Origin: Actinomycetota bacterium
Lineage (GTDB): Bacteria; Actinomycetota; Actinomycetes; Nanopelagicales; Nanopelagicaceae
NCBI GenBank assembly: GCA_009702925.1
Contig: WLHC01000008.1
Coordinates: forward strand, 1 to 37,202
Direction of reading: 5' to 3'
DNA length: 37,202 nucleotides
Made by a program: the position numbers and the translations under genes. Below the pieces are notes generated by a model. The model did not search any database, had not been told where the DNA came from, and saw nothing but the letters and a program-made list of their open reading frames with translations. Below are positions 24,836 through 33,412 of this stretch, piece after piece; positions within the stretch are counted from its first letter, which is position 1; the number at the start of each line of letters is the position of its first letter.

Positions 24836-25198
24836 CTAACTATTTAAACGCTTTATTGGAGACTTACCAATTTGTGAAAGCACGCTCGTTACAACACTAA
24901 TGATGATGCTAGCAAAGATGGCAGACCAGAAACCATTTACTTCAAACTTCTCACTCCACTGTGATACAAGCATGAGAATAGCTGAATTTACAATGATGAG
25001 AAATAAACCCAAAGTTAGAATCACCGCAGGAAGTGTGAGTAGTTTAAGTAAAGATCCTAGAGTTGCATTGAGTAATCCAAAAAGAAGTGCAACCCACAGA
25101 TAGGTTCCAGGACCACCAGTGACATCAATTCCTGGAACTAACGCAGTTGCAACCCAAAACGAAATAGCTAATGCAGCCCAGCGAATTAACAACCTCAT
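24836..25198 (-). CDS. Phage_holin_4_2 (PF04020-like) family membrane protein
   Basis: This 120-residue protein has four membrane helices. The pattern LIRWAALAISFWVATALVPGI, LLFGLLNATLGSLLKLLTLPAVILTLGLFLIIVNSAIL matches the widespread family of small chromosomal membrane proteins distantly related to holins. Function is unknown, and it is not phage-derived by context. The ATG at 25198 has TATAAT exactly six bases upstream, the most canonical -10 in the window, and that box overlaps the sdhB stop codon. The fluoride-channel genes follow it, so the three may be one operon. Confidence 0.85.
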   Translation of the reverse strand: MRLLIRWAALAISFWVATALVPGIDVTGGPGTYLWVALLFGLLNATLGSLLKLLTLPAVILTLGLFLIIVNSAILMLVSQWSEKFEVNGFWSAIFASIIISVVTSVLSQIGKSPIKRLNS

Positions 25199-25204
25199 AT
25201 AGAG

Positions 25205-25210
25205 ATTATA
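25205..25210 (-). promoter_or_regulatory. -10 element (TATAAT) for leaderless holin-like gene
   Basis: A perfect TATAAT on the minus strand is followed by CTCTAT and the ATG at 25198. The hexamer overlaps the sdhB stop codon, so this promoter is nested in the end of the upstream gene. Confidence 0.7.
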
Positions 25211-25964
25211 GGCCCTCGCGCTTTCGAATTTTGGTGCCTAACCAACGAACTGGATCGTACTTGATGTCAGCAACCCGCTCTTTCATAGGAATGATTGCAT
25301 TGTCTGTAATTTTGATGTGTTCTGGACATACTTCTGTACAACATTTGGTGATGTTACACATTCCAAGACCGTGTTCTTCTTGTGCAGTCTTTTTGCGATT
25401 CTTTAACATATCTAGAGGGTGCATGTCTAACTCTGCAATTCGAATGAAGAATCGAGGTCCAGCAAATGACTTCTTGTTCTCTTCATGATCTCTAACGACG
25501 TGACAAACATCTTGGCAAAGGAAGCACTCAATACATTTACGGAACTCTTGAGATCTCTCAACGTCAATTTGTTCCATGCGAGCTTCACCAGGGGCAAGGT
25601 TTTTTGGATGTTCGTATGCAGGAACTTCCATTGCCTTTTTGTAGTTAAATGAAACATCGGTCACTAAATCTTTAATGACTGGAAATGCGCGAAGTGGTGT
25701 GATGGTGATCGTTTCATCGTCACCAAATGAAGCAACCTGTGTCATACAGGCTAATCGTGGCTTTCCATTAATTTCCATAGAACATGATCCGCACTTACCG
25801 GCTTTACAGTTCCAACGAACAGCTAAGTCGCCCATCTGTGTTGCTTGAACCCGGTGAATTACATCCAGGACTACTTCGCCTTCGTTGGCCTCAACTGTTA
25901 CATCTTTGAGACCCCCGTCTTTTGAGTCTCCACGCCAGATTCGAAGCTTCACATTACGTGCCAT
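25206..25964 (-). CDS. sdhB: Succinate dehydrogenase/fumarate reductase iron-sulfur subunit
   Basis: This 252-residue subunit has cysteines for three clusters. The [2Fe-2S] set is C53, C58, C61 and C73 (WNCKAGKCGSCSMEING, PRLACM). The [4Fe-4S] and [3Fe-4S] sets are in CIECFLCQDVC and CNITKCCTEVCPEHI. It carries electrons between the flavin of SdhA and the membrane quinone site. The ATG overlaps the sdhA stop by one base (TAATG). The gene order C-A-B and the sizes match the actinobacterial Sdh1 type (Rv0247c-Rv0249c). Confidence 0.95.
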   Translation of the reverse strand: MARNVKLRIWRGDSKDGGLKDVTVEANEGEVVLDVIHRVQATQMGDLAVRWNCKAGKCGSCSMEINGKPRLACMTQVASFGDDETITITPLRAFPVIKDLVTDVSFNYKKAMEVPAYEHPKNLAPGEARMEQIDVERSQEFRKCIECFLCQDVCHVVRDHEENKKSFAGPRFFIRIAELDMHPLDMLKNRKKTAQEEHGLGMCNITKCCTEVCPEHIKITDNAIIPMKERVADIKYDPVRWLGTKIRKREGL

Positions 25965-27844
25965 TACTTGGTCCCGCCTTTCGAAGTTTCTTCTGGTGTC
26001 ATGTATTTCTCCAACTCATGAATATCAAAGAGGTCAAAAAGTTCTTTTGGATATGTTGGTAAAGCTTGTTCGCGGATGTTTACTTTTTCTCCATCAAAAG
26101 ATGAGATCAAATTGACTTGTCGCCACTTTGTATCCATATCCGGGAAGTCATCACGAGTGTGACCACCACGAGACTCTTCTCTAGTGATCGCAGATTTTGC
26201 TGTTGCCTCTGCAACTAACAACATATTGTCTAAATCAAATGCAAGGTGGAAGCCAGGATTAAATAATCGACCGCCAGCTACAGCAACATTTGCGCTGCGC
26301 TTTCTGATCTCTGCAATTTTAACAATTGCATCTTTGAGTTCAGATCCTGTTCGAATAATTCCCACAAGGTTGTGAGTGACTTCTTGTAGTTCTGCATGTA
26401 ATGAATAACTGTTTTCGCCACCTTGGCGATCAAATGGTGCTTGAATTTTTGCTTTTGCTTTTGCAATCGCTGCATCACTGACTGGATTTGCGCCGTTGTT
26501 CTTTAGATACTCGATTGCACCCATTCCAGCACGGCGGCCAAAAACCAAAAGATCTGAAAGTGAGTTTCCACCTAGGCGATTTGATCCATGCATTCCACCT
26601 GCAACTTCACCTGCTGCAAATAATCCAGGAACACCAACGGCTGCAGCGTTTTCTGGCTCTACTTCCACTCCACCCATGATGTAGTGACAAGTTGGGCCAA
26701 CTTCCATTGCTTCTTTAGTGATATCAACGCCAGCAAGCTCATAGAACTGATGCCACATTGAAGGAAGACGCTTTTTAATTACCTCTGCTGGAATTCGTTT
26801 GGATACGTCCAAGAAGACTCCACCATGCTCAGTTCCGCGACCAGATTTAACTTCGGCGTTAATTGCGCGAGCAACTTCATCACGAGGTAATAGCTCCGGT
26901 GGACGACGGTTATTGTCTTGATCTTCATACCAACGATCAGCTTCTGCTTCATTGTCTGCATACTTATCCTTGAAAACTTCTGGAATATATTTGAACATAA
27001 AGCGCTCACCAAGGTTATTGGTAAGTACTCCACCTTCACCACGAACTGACTCTGTAACAAGAATTCCGCGAACAGATGGTGGCCAAACCATTCCTGTTGG
27101 ATGGAACTGCAAGAACTCCATGTCAACTAAGTTTGCGCCAGCTTTAAGGGCTAATGCATGACCGTCTCCGGTTCCTTCCCAGCTGTTTGAAGTAATTTTA
27201 AAAGTTTTTCCAACACCACCGGTTGCAATAACAACTGCAGGTGCTTCAAATAATACCTCTCCACCACTTTCGCGCCAGTAACCATATGCGCCAGCAATCT
27301 TTCCATTCTCTTTTAATACGTCAGTGATAGTTAACTCTGCAAATACTTTTATTCCACTTTCCATATCGCCAGTGTCGCGTCCATCTTTTTGCTGAAGTGC
27401 AACTATTTTTTGCTGCATGGTGCGAATAAGTTCTAGGCCAGTGCGGTCTCCAACATGTGCAAGTCGTGGATATTCATGTCCACCAAAGTTTCGCTGTGAG
27501 ATCTTTCCTTCTTTTGTGCGATCAAAAAGCGCGCCCCAGGTTTCTAGCTCCCAAATGCGATCTGGTGATTCTTTAGCGTGAAGTTCGGCCATACGGTAAT
27601 GGCTAAGGAATTTTCCGCCTCGCATGGTGTCTCGAAAGTGCACTTTCCAACTGTCTTTATCGTTGACGTTACCCATTGATGCTGCGGCTCCACCTTCGGC
27701 CATAACGGTGTGGGCTTTACCAAATAAAGACTTACAAATGATTGCTACTCGCAAACCAGCTTCGCGTGCTTCTACCGCTGCCCGTAAACCTGCACCACCG
27801 GCACCGATTACAAGGACATCGTATTTATGGCGTTCTAGAGTCAT
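25964..27844 (-). CDS. sdhA: Succinate dehydrogenase/fumarate reductase flavoprotein
   Basis: This 626-residue flavoprotein has DVLVIGAGGAGLRAAVEARE (FAD fold, G14 onward), the histidine likely to bind FAD covalently in KAHTVMAEGG (H45), the substrate-site LQFHPTGMVWPPS, and VTESVRGEGG with the catalytic arginine region. It oxidises succinate to fumarate, or the reverse, on the cytoplasmic face of the membrane. The start lies 14 bases after the sdhC stop with AAAGGG upstream. Size and gene order favour the Rv0248c-like succinate dehydrogenase. The physiological direction cannot be deduced. Confidence 0.95.
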   Translation of the reverse strand: MTLERHKYDVLVIGAGGAGLRAAVEAREAGLRVAIICKSLFGKAHTVMAEGGAAASMGNVNDKDSWKVHFRDTMRGGKFLSHYRMAELHAKESPDRIWELETWGALFDRTKEGKISQRNFGGHEYPRLAHVGDRTGLELIRTMQQKIVALQQKDGRDTGDMESGIKVFAELTITDVLKENGKIAGAYGYWRESGGEVLFEAPAVVIATGGVGKTFKITSNSWEGTGDGHALALKAGANLVDMEFLQFHPTGMVWPPSVRGILVTESVRGEGGVLTNNLGERFMFKYIPEVFKDKYADNEAEADRWYEDQDNNRRPPELLPRDEVARAINAEVKSGRGTEHGGVFLDVSKRIPAEVIKKRLPSMWHQFYELAGVDITKEAMEVGPTCHYIMGGVEVEPENAAAVGVPGLFAAGEVAGGMHGSNRLGGNSLSDLLVFGRRAGMGAIEYLKNNGANPVSDAAIAKAKAKIQAPFDRQGGENSYSLHAELQEVTHNLVGIIRTGSELKDAIVKIAEIRKRSANVAVAGGRLFNPGFHLAFDLDNMLLVAEATAKSAITREESRGGHTRDDFPDMDTKWRQVNLISSFDGEKVNIREQALPTYPKELFDLFDIHELEKYMTPEETSKGGTK

Positions 27845-27858
27845 AGTCGATTTTCCCT

Positions 27859-28665
27859 TTAGAAGAAGTAGAAGTTAGTCCATGCGCCAGTTGCAACTTG
27901 GCGAACATAGATATCGGCGAATGCAACGGCTGCTAATGAATACCATGCAAAGTTTTGATGCTTTGCATTCAGTACTGAAATTTTTGTCCATAGTTTGTAG
28001 CGCACTGGGTGTTTTGAGAAGTGCTTGAGGCGTCCACCAATTGTGTGACGGCATGTATGGCAAGAAAGAGAGTAGAGCCACAACATCGTTGCGCTTAATG
28101 TTAAAACAATTGAGCCAACACTCATGTGGCCCCAATCTCCTTCTGCATTTCTAAAGGAGATCACTGCGTCGTACGTAAGAATGATGTTTAAAACTAACCC
28201 TGCATAGAAGAACCAGCGGTGAGCGTTCTGAAAAATTAATGGGAAGCGGGTTTCACCGGTGTACTTCTCATGAGGCTCTGCAACTCCGCAAGCTGGAGGT
28301 GATAACCAAAATGAGCGGTAGTAGGCCTTACGGTAGTAATAACAGGTCATTCTAAAACCTAATGGGAAGATCAAAATGATAAGTGCTGGCGAAAGTGCAA
28401 AGTTGAAAATCTGGGCACTCACTGGGGTAAAGCCAAGAATTGTTGCACCTGGTTCGCACGCTTCAGACAAACATGGTGAATAAAAAGGTGAGATTAGATG
28501 TGAGTCTTTTACAAAGTAATTGTCATTTTCAAAGGCACGGAAGGTTGCATAAATTACAAAAGAGATCAGTACAGAAAATGTTAGAAGCGGTTCTAACCAC
28601 CATTTATCTGTGCGCAGCGTGCGCTTATCAATCTTGGCGCGCGTTGGCGAAAAAACACCTGACAT
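27859..28665 (-). CDS. sdhC: Succinate dehydrogenase membrane anchor subunit
   Basis: This 268-residue protein has five predicted membrane helices. Recognisable segments are the N-terminal WWLEPLLTFSVLISFVIYATFRAF, the periplasmic loop with SPCLSEACEPGA, RMTCYYYRKAYYRSFWLSPPAC, HRWFFYAGLVLNIILTYD and SCHTCRHTIGGRLKHF. Several histidines could ligate haem b. This single large anchor is characteristic of the actinobacterial Rv0249c type. The frame opens at TTG 28671, but ATG 28665 is preferred because AAGGGAG lies six bases upstream of it. It is the first gene of sdhCAB. Confidence 0.87.
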   Translation of the reverse strand: MSGVFSPTRAKIDKRTLRTDKWWLEPLLTFSVLISFVIYATFRAFENDNYFVKDSHLISPFYSPCLSEACEPGATILGFTPVSAQIFNFALSPALIILIFPLGFRMTCYYYRKAYYRSFWLSPPACGVAEPHEKYTGETRFPLIFQNAHRWFFYAGLVLNIILTYDAVISFRNAEGDWGHMSVGSIVLTLSATMLWLYSLSCHTCRHTIGGRLKHFSKHPVRYKLWTKISVLNAKHQNFAWYSLAAVAFADIYVRQVATGAWTNFYFF

Positions 28666-28760
28666 CTGCAACTCCCTTGGTACTGCCTATGGATTTAGTC
28701 CTTAAATCACCTTGGGTAATTGTGCGCTTGCTGGGAAAATTTCGCTAGGTGTACTTGTGC

Positions 28761-28803
28761 GTGGGACCTATGAACTAACCCACATAACCAGTGATTGGCC
28801 AAT
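28761..28803. promoter_or_regulatory. Hairpin and palindrome upstream of sdhCAB
   Basis: GTGGG (28761-28765) pairs with CCCAC (28779-28783), and a perfect 10-base palindrome ATTGGCCAAT covers 28794-28803. Both lie in the 171-base gap between sdhC and tRNA-Ser. They could be operator or leader elements for sdhCAB. No consensus promoter was recognised there. The rest of 28666-29022 apart from the tRNA shows nothing I can name. Confidence 0.3.
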
Positions 28804-28836
28804 TAGTAGCCCTTAACCACAGGTGAAAGAGAAAAA

Positions 28837-28922
28837 TGGCGGAGGGCGTGGGATTTGAACCCACGATACTTTCGTATGCCGGTTTTCAAGACCGGTGCAC
28901 TCGGCCGCTATGCGAGCCCTCC
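28837..28922 (-). tRNA. tRNA-Ser (anticodon TGA), CCA encoded
   Basis: This class II tRNA has acceptor GGAGGGC with GCCCTCC, discriminator G, anticodon arm CCGGTCTTGAAAACCGG giving anticodon TGA, a long variable arm and T-loop TTCAAAT. The 3' CCA is present at 28837-28839, unlike the other complete tRNAs here. It reads UCN codons ending mainly in A or G. Confidence 0.95.
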
Positions 28923-29022
28923 GTGGGAAAGATTACCTGACTTTGGGGCTAGCGAAAAATCCAAGCGTTGTTTAACCCGAAGGCGGCAGCAGGTTTGTTT
29001 GTTCTTTAACTTCTACGGATTT

Positions 29023-29835
29023 TTAGGCGGGTAGATCTAGCAATGCTTCAATTATTTTTGCCACACCATCTTGTTCACAAGGTTCAGCTACGTCTTTTGC
29101 ATGAAGAGGGGCCTGTGGATGACCATCACTAATTGCATAAGAACGTGATGTCCATTGCAACATTGAAAAATCATTTGGATTATCGCCGAAGCTAACGCAG
29201 TCATCTGCTGTTAATCCAAGGCGTTTGGCCATCATCTCTAATGTTGCACCTTTCGAAACATTGAGCGCAGAGATTTCAATCAAAGAATCATTTGCAGCAG
29301 AGTGTGTAACGGTTGCTAAATCTCCAAGGGTTTTATGAGCGATTGCTACCATTTCATCAGATGTATATTCAAGATTGCTACAACGTCCAAGTAGCTTTAA
29401 GGCTGGGACCCTAACTCCATCTTCGATTCGCTCTATCCCTACATTATCTAAACCAATGTCCCACTTTGGTATGTAACCAATTTCTCTCTGGTAGTGATCG
29501 TTAGATTCAACAGCAAATGAGATTTCAGGCATCGCAGTTCGCATGCGTTGCACAATCTCTGTTTGATCATCGATAGAAATCATCCACTCTTCTAGAATCA
29601 CATCGTTGATTAAGTCATACAACATCGCGCCGTTACAGCAGATTGCTGCACCAAAACCAAAAGCATCCCGGATCTCACCCATCCATCTAGGAGGACGGCC
29701 AGTCACGAAAAAAACATGAATTCCTAATTCTTTGGCGCGGGTAAATGCATCAATTGTTCTTTGGCTTATTACACCCTCGTGCGAAACGATTGTTCCATCA
29801 AGATCTGTTGCAATTAACTTAGGTCTTTTGCTCAC
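29023..29835 (-). CDS. Cof-type HAD-superfamily phosphatase
   Basis: This 270-residue hydrolase has motif [11 protein letters not shown] with the nucleophile and acid Asp pair (about residues 10-16), motif [11 protein letters not shown], the C2-cap insertion, motif III lysine in [16 protein letters not shown] and motif [14 protein letters not shown]. This is the Cof/YidA type, usually acting on sugar phosphates or other small phosphoesters. The GTG start overlaps the serS stop by four bases (GTGA), giving a pheA-serS-HAD operon. The specific substrate is not evident. Confidence 0.9.
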   Translation of the reverse strand: MSKRPKLIATDLDGTIVSHEGVISQRTIDAFTRAKELGIHVFFVTGRPPRWMGEIRDAFGFGAAICCNGAMLYDLINDVILEEWMISIDDQTEIVQRMRTAMPEISFAVESNDHYQREIGYIPKWDIGLDNVGIERIEDGVRVPALKLLGRCSNLEYTSDEMVAIAHKTLGDLATVTHSAANDSLIEISALNVSKGATLEMMAKRLGLTADDCVSFGDNPNDFSMLQWTSRSYAISDGHPQAPLHAKDVAEPCEQDGVAKIIEALLDLPA

Positions 29836-31091
29836 ACCAGCTCAAATCGTTTTGTACCTAAAAATGGCTGCAAGGCAGCTGGAATATTTACTGTTCCGTC
29901 AGCATTTTGGTGATTTTCTAAAATTGCAACAATCATTCGTGGAATCGCCACTAGCGTGCCGTTTAATGTCGCAACTGTTTTTGTCGCGTCATTTTCTTTA
30001 AATCGTATATTCAATCGACGTGCTTGAAACTCTGTGCAGTTTGAGGTGCTGGTTACTTCTCTATATGAATCTTGGGTTGGTATCCAGGCTTCGATATCAA
30101 ACTTACGATTTGCACTTGATCCAAGATCACCAGATGCAACATCTATCACGCGATAAGGAATCTCCATTGCATTAAGGAAATCCTTCTCCCATTGCAGTAA
30201 ACGTAGGTGCTCTTCTTTTGCTTGATCTGGATGACAAAAAGAAAACATTTCAACTTTATCAAACTGGTGGACGCGAATTATTCCCCGGGTATCTTTGCCA
30301 TATGTTCCAGCTTCTCTGCGAAAACAAGTTGAGTAGCCGGCATAACGCAATGGAAGTTTCTCTGAAGAAAGTATTTCATCCATATGCATCGCAGCTAATG
30401 GGACCTCTGATGTGCCAACTAGATAAACATCATCTTTTTCAAGGTGATAAACATTTTCTGCCGCTTGCCCTAAAAATCCCGTGCCTTCCATTGCTGCTGG
30501 ATTAACAAGAACTGGTGGTATTACTGGAGTGAAGCCTGCTTTATTGGCTAAAGTGATTGCATAGTTAACTAATGCAAATTCAAGCATCGCTCCAACACCT
30601 GTTAAATAGTATGAACGAGATCCTGCCACTTTGGCACCTCGCTCTGTATCGATTGCGCCTAGCAATTTTCCAAGCTCGACATGATCTTTGGGTTCAAAAT
30701 CAAAAACTCTTGGCTTGCCAACATTTTCAATGACAACAAAATCTTCCTCTTTACCAACTGGTGCTTGAGGATCAATTACGTTTGAGATCTGTGTGATGAG
30801 TGTTTTGGCTTCAACTTCAAATTGGGTGCGCTTTACATCGGCATCTTTAACTTTGGCTGCTAGCGCTTTTGCGCTTTCCAGTAGGGCTGCTTTCTCTTCC
30901 CCTTTTGCTGCTGCAACCGACTTTGACAAAAGATTTTGTTCTGCTCTTAGAGTTTCAAATTGATCGAGTGCTGATTTACGAACTTCATCTGCCGCTAATG
31001 CTTTTTCAATAATCGAAACATCTTCACCGCGCGCTTTTTGAGATGCACGAACTACATCTGGATTTTCGCGTAGAAACTTGATGTCGATCAT
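29832..31091 (-). CDS. serS: Seryl-tRNA synthetase
   Basis: This 419-residue class II synthetase starts [17 protein letters not shown] and has an N-terminal helical hairpin (about residues 25-100) that grips the long variable arm of tRNA-Ser. The catalytic domain shows [33 protein letters not shown], motif 2 [25 protein letters not shown], and motif 3 [18 protein letters not shown]. The gene begins immediately after the pheA stop with no gap, and AAAAGG in the pheA end can serve as a ribosome-binding site. Two tRNA-Ser genes lie in the same window. Length and motifs are normal. Confidence 0.97.
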   Translation of the reverse strand: MIDIKFLRENPDVVRASQKARGEDVSIIEKALAADEVRKSALDQFETLRAEQNLLSKSVAAAKGEEKAALLESAKALAAKVKDADVKRTQFEVEAKTLITQISNVIDPQAPVGKEEDFVVIENVGKPRVFDFEPKDHVELGKLLGAIDTERGAKVAGSRSYYLTGVGAMLEFALVNYAITLANKAGFTPVIPPVLVNPAAMEGTGFLGQAAENVYHLEKDDVYLVGTSEVPLAAMHMDEILSSEKLPLRYAGYSTCFRREAGTYGKDTRGIIRVHQFDKVEMFSFCHPDQAKEEHLRLLQWEKDFLNAMEIPYRVIDVASGDLGSSANRKFDIEAWIPTQDSYREVTSTSNCTEFQARRLNIRFKENDATKTVATLNGTLVAIPRMIVAILENHQNADGTVNIPAALQPFLGTKRFELV

Positions 31092-31919
31092 TTACTTAAC
31101 CTTTTCTCGTGGATACGAACCTAGGAATCGGATCTCTTCGCAGATGGCCCGTAGGCTTTCTATTGCCTCCTTTACGGGGGCATCAGCAATGTGACCTTCG
31201 GCGTCAATAATGAAATGGTAATGGCCAAGTTCTAAACCAGTTGGACGTGACTGAATAAATGTTAGGTTGATATCGCGCTTGGCAAACTCTGTCAATATAT
31301 CTAGCAATGCTCCTGCGTGATCCATGCCGATAAAGGCTGCAATTGATGTTCTATCCCAACCGGTATTTTTTGGAACCGTTCCTGGCTTTGAAACCACAAT
31401 GAAACGAGTAATGGCACCTGCGTTATCAGCAATATTGTCTGCAATCACTCGAAGTCCATAATGGGCTGCCGCCACTGGTGCTGCAATAGCCGCGTCAAAC
31501 TCACCTCGTGAAATTGCCTCTGCAGCTGCGGCTGTTGATGATGTTGAGATTAATTCTGCATCTGGGTAATTAGTTGCGACCCATATACGACACTGCGCTT
31601 CGGCATGCGGGTGTGTTGCGATACGACGAATGTCAGTTGTGTCTTGCTTAATCATTAGCGCAAAAGAAACGGGCAACGTAACTTCGCCGACAATTACTAA
31701 AGGTTCACCGGTTGCTAACTCATCTAGTGTGCGTGCAACCACGCCTTCGATTGAGTTTTCAATTGGGACAAGTGCAAAATGTGCCTTACCAAGTCGAACA
31801 GCATCTAAGGCCGAAGTGACATTGGCGTATGGAATAAGTGAATCATTAGAGGAAGTGATCTTTTTTAAAGCCGCCTCAGTAAAAGTCCCTTTAGGACCGA
31901 GATAGGCATATGTACTCAC
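31092..31919 (-). CDS. pheA: Prephenate dehydratase with ACT domain
   Basis: This 275-residue protein begins TYAYLGPKGTFTEAAL. The two-lobed catalytic domain (to about residue 180) contains VPIENSIEGVV and the key threonine in NAGAITRFIVVS. The ACT domain (about 195-272) contains the phenylalanine-binding ESRPTGLELGHYHFII. It converts prephenate to phenylpyruvate and is expected to be feedback-controlled by Phe. There is no chorismate mutase domain. Start GTG 31919 has TATCAT exactly six bases upstream, inside the end of the preceding phosphodiesterase gene, so leaderless transcription is probable. serS follows directly. Confidence 0.95.
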   Translation of the reverse strand: MSTYAYLGPKGTFTEAALKKITSSNDSLIPYANVTSALDAVRLGKAHFALVPIENSIEGVVARTLDELATGEPLVIVGEVTLPVSFALMIKQDTTDIRRIATHPHAEAQCRIWVATNYPDAELISTSSTAAAAEAISRGEFDAAIAAPVAAAHYGLRVIADNIADNAGAITRFIVVSKPGTVPKNTGWDRTSIAAFIGMDHAGALLDILTEFAKRDINLTFIQSRPTGLELGHYHFIIDAEGHIADAPVKEAIESLRAICEEIRFLGSYPREKVK

Positions 31920-31922
31920 TTG

Positions 31923-32600
31923 CTAATGATACCCGAGTACTGACCTCGCATTTGACGGGTTGTTTGTGATCAATACATCCACGCCATTGTCAGCGCAAAA
32001 GAGCACATCCTTAGCATCATCAACGCTCCAAACAAACAATTGCCGTAGATCCTTCTTTAAAGATGCATTCTTGGTAAAGGCAGAGATGCTGGGGCCAATA
32101 GCTGTAGCTGACGTAAACCTGCGCATTGGCAGTGAGTAATTATCATTAAGTAACGCCACTGTTTTTTGTTCTGGATTTATCTTTCTTATCTTCTCGATTG
32201 CTAACCAAGAAAATGACATGATGTAAATCTGCGCTAAAGCTTTTTCTTGTGAGAGCAACTGCATAACCGCTTTTTCCACAGCATTTGCAGTCGGCACAGG
32301 ATGTTTGGTTTCTATTGCCATTTCTTTCTTAAAATCTCTCGCCAAAATCAGAAGCTCGTCCAATCTGATTACTCCTGGATGTTCTCGTTTAATCTCACTA
32401 AATGTTGAATCTGCAATTCTGGCTTTGTTTCCGGTTAAGCGTTTGAGATCTGGGTCATGCCATAGAACTAGTTGATTATCTTTAGTTAATCGAACATCAC
32501 ATTCAAAGCCATCTGCGCCCTCTTCGATGGCTGCCTTATATGCCACCAAACTCATCTCAGGAAATTTAAGGGAAGATCCACGGTGCGCGTAAATCTTCAC
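31923..32600 (-). CDS. Glycerophosphodiester phosphodiesterase
   Basis: This 225-residue TIM-barrel enzyme of the GDPD family has the catalytic pair in YAHRGSSLKFPEMSLVAY and LVLWHDPDLKRLTG, and the metal ligands in GADGFECDVRLTKD. The C-terminal strand FVWSVDDAKDVLFCADNGVDVLITN closes the barrel. It hydrolyses glycerophosphodiesters from phospholipids to glycerol-3-phosphate and an alcohol. No signal peptide is seen, so it is cytoplasmic. GTG 32600 has TAACCT six bases upstream. It diverges from pstP with 32 bases between starts and may read through into pheA-serS. Confidence 0.92.
   Translation of the reverse strand: MKIYAHRGSSLKFPEMSLVAYKAAIEEGADGFECDVRLTKDNQLVLWHDPDLKRLTGNKARIADSTFSEIKREHPGVIRLDELLILARDFKKEMAIETKHPVPTANAVEKAVMQLLSQEKALAQIYIMSFSWLAIEKIRKINPEQKTVALLNDNYSLPMRRFTSATAIGPSISAFTKNASLKKDLRQLFVWSVDDAKDVLFCADNGVDVLITNNPSNARSVLGYH
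31926..31931 (-). promoter_or_regulatory. -10 element for leaderless pheA mRNA
   Basis: TATCAT on the minus strand, six bases (TAGCAA), then GTG at 31919. It lies inside the last codons of the phosphodiesterase gene. Confidence 0.6.
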
Positions 32601-32606
32601 CTTTGA

Positions 32607-32612
32607 AGGTTA
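32607..32612 (-). promoter_or_regulatory. -10 element for leaderless phosphodiesterase mRNA
   Basis: TAACCT on the minus strand, six bases (TCAAAG), then GTG at 32600. The divergent pstP has TAGGCT (32619-32624) eight bases before its ATG. Confidence 0.55.
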
Positions 32613-32632
32613 CACCGTTAGGCTTATGTTCT

Positions 32633-33412
32633 ATGAGCGCCAATTATTTTCAATCATCAGCGCGCTCAGCCCTTGGTTTAGTTCGCCAGGGTAATGAAGA
32701 TTCTGCATTTCTTTCTCCACAGTTAATCGCTGTGGCCGACGGCATGGGTGGTCATGCTGCGGGAGAAGTAGCATCAAAAATCGCAGTCAAAGTTTTGCAT
32801 TCTTTGGTGCCGACTCTTACTGCGCACGAAATTGATGAAGACTCAGTTGAAGATTTACTGATGCACTCCTTGCACAGCATTGATTATGAAATTGCTGCAA
32901 TAACTGAAGAAGATATTGATAAACGTGGAATGGGTACAACATTGACTGCGTTACTTATCAGAGATGAAAAGATTGCTTTATTACATGTTGGAGATTCACG
33001 TTGTTATCGTTTACGTTCAAATGCAATTGAACAATTAAGTGTCGACCATAGTGTCGTTCAAGAACTATTGGATCAAGGTGCAATCACACCAAAAGAGGCG
33101 ATTGATCATCCCCAAAGATCCATGCTCACTCAGGCACTTCGTGGCGACGGTACAACTACTCCTGTGCTACAGATTTACGATGTTAAAAAAGGTGATCGCT
33201 ATCTTCTGTGTTCTGATGGCTTGTCTGGCGTTTTGACTGAAAAGGAAATCAAAATCGGTTTGAGTAAATCCGACAAGAATGAGGCTGTGAAATTTTTAGT
33301 TGATGCAACTTTAGAAAATGGTGCCCCCGATAACGTCAGTGTTGTTATCGCAGATATCGCTGATATTACTGATGGAAAAACTGAGTTTTTTGGGGCCGCT
33401 AATGATAAATAA
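32633..33412 (+). CDS. pstP: PP2C-family Ser/Thr protein phosphatase
   Basis: This 259-residue cytosolic PPM phosphatase has RSALGLVRQGNEDSAF, VADGMGGHAAGEVASK (metal-binding DGMGGH), GTTLTALLI, LLHVGDSRCYRLR, LLCSDGLSG and GAPDNVSVVIADI. It lacks the membrane segment and extracellular tail of mycobacterial PstP. It removes phosphate from targets of the partner kinase PknB, whose gene starts inside its last codons. ATG 32633 (MSANYFQSS) is chosen; the open frame extends to 32603. In related actinobacteria rodA, pbpA and pknA lie between these two genes; here they do not. Confidence 0.93.
   Translation: MSANYFQSSARSALGLVRQGNEDSAFLSPQLIAVADGMGGHAAGEVASKIAVKVLHSLVPTLTAHEIDEDSVEDLLMHSLHSIDYEIAAITEEDIDKRGMGTTLTALLIRDEKIALLHVGDSRCYRLRSNAIEQLSVDHSVVQELLDQGAITPKEAIDHPQRSMLTQALRGDGTTTPVLQIYDVKKGDRYLLCSDGLSGVLTEKEIKIGLSKSDKNEAVKFLVDATLENGAPDNVSVVIADIADITDGKTEFFGAANDK

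Noticed and set aside
24836-25198. Prophage remnant based on holin-like protein
   Set aside because: No other phage gene is near, and the family is widespread on ordinary chromosomes.
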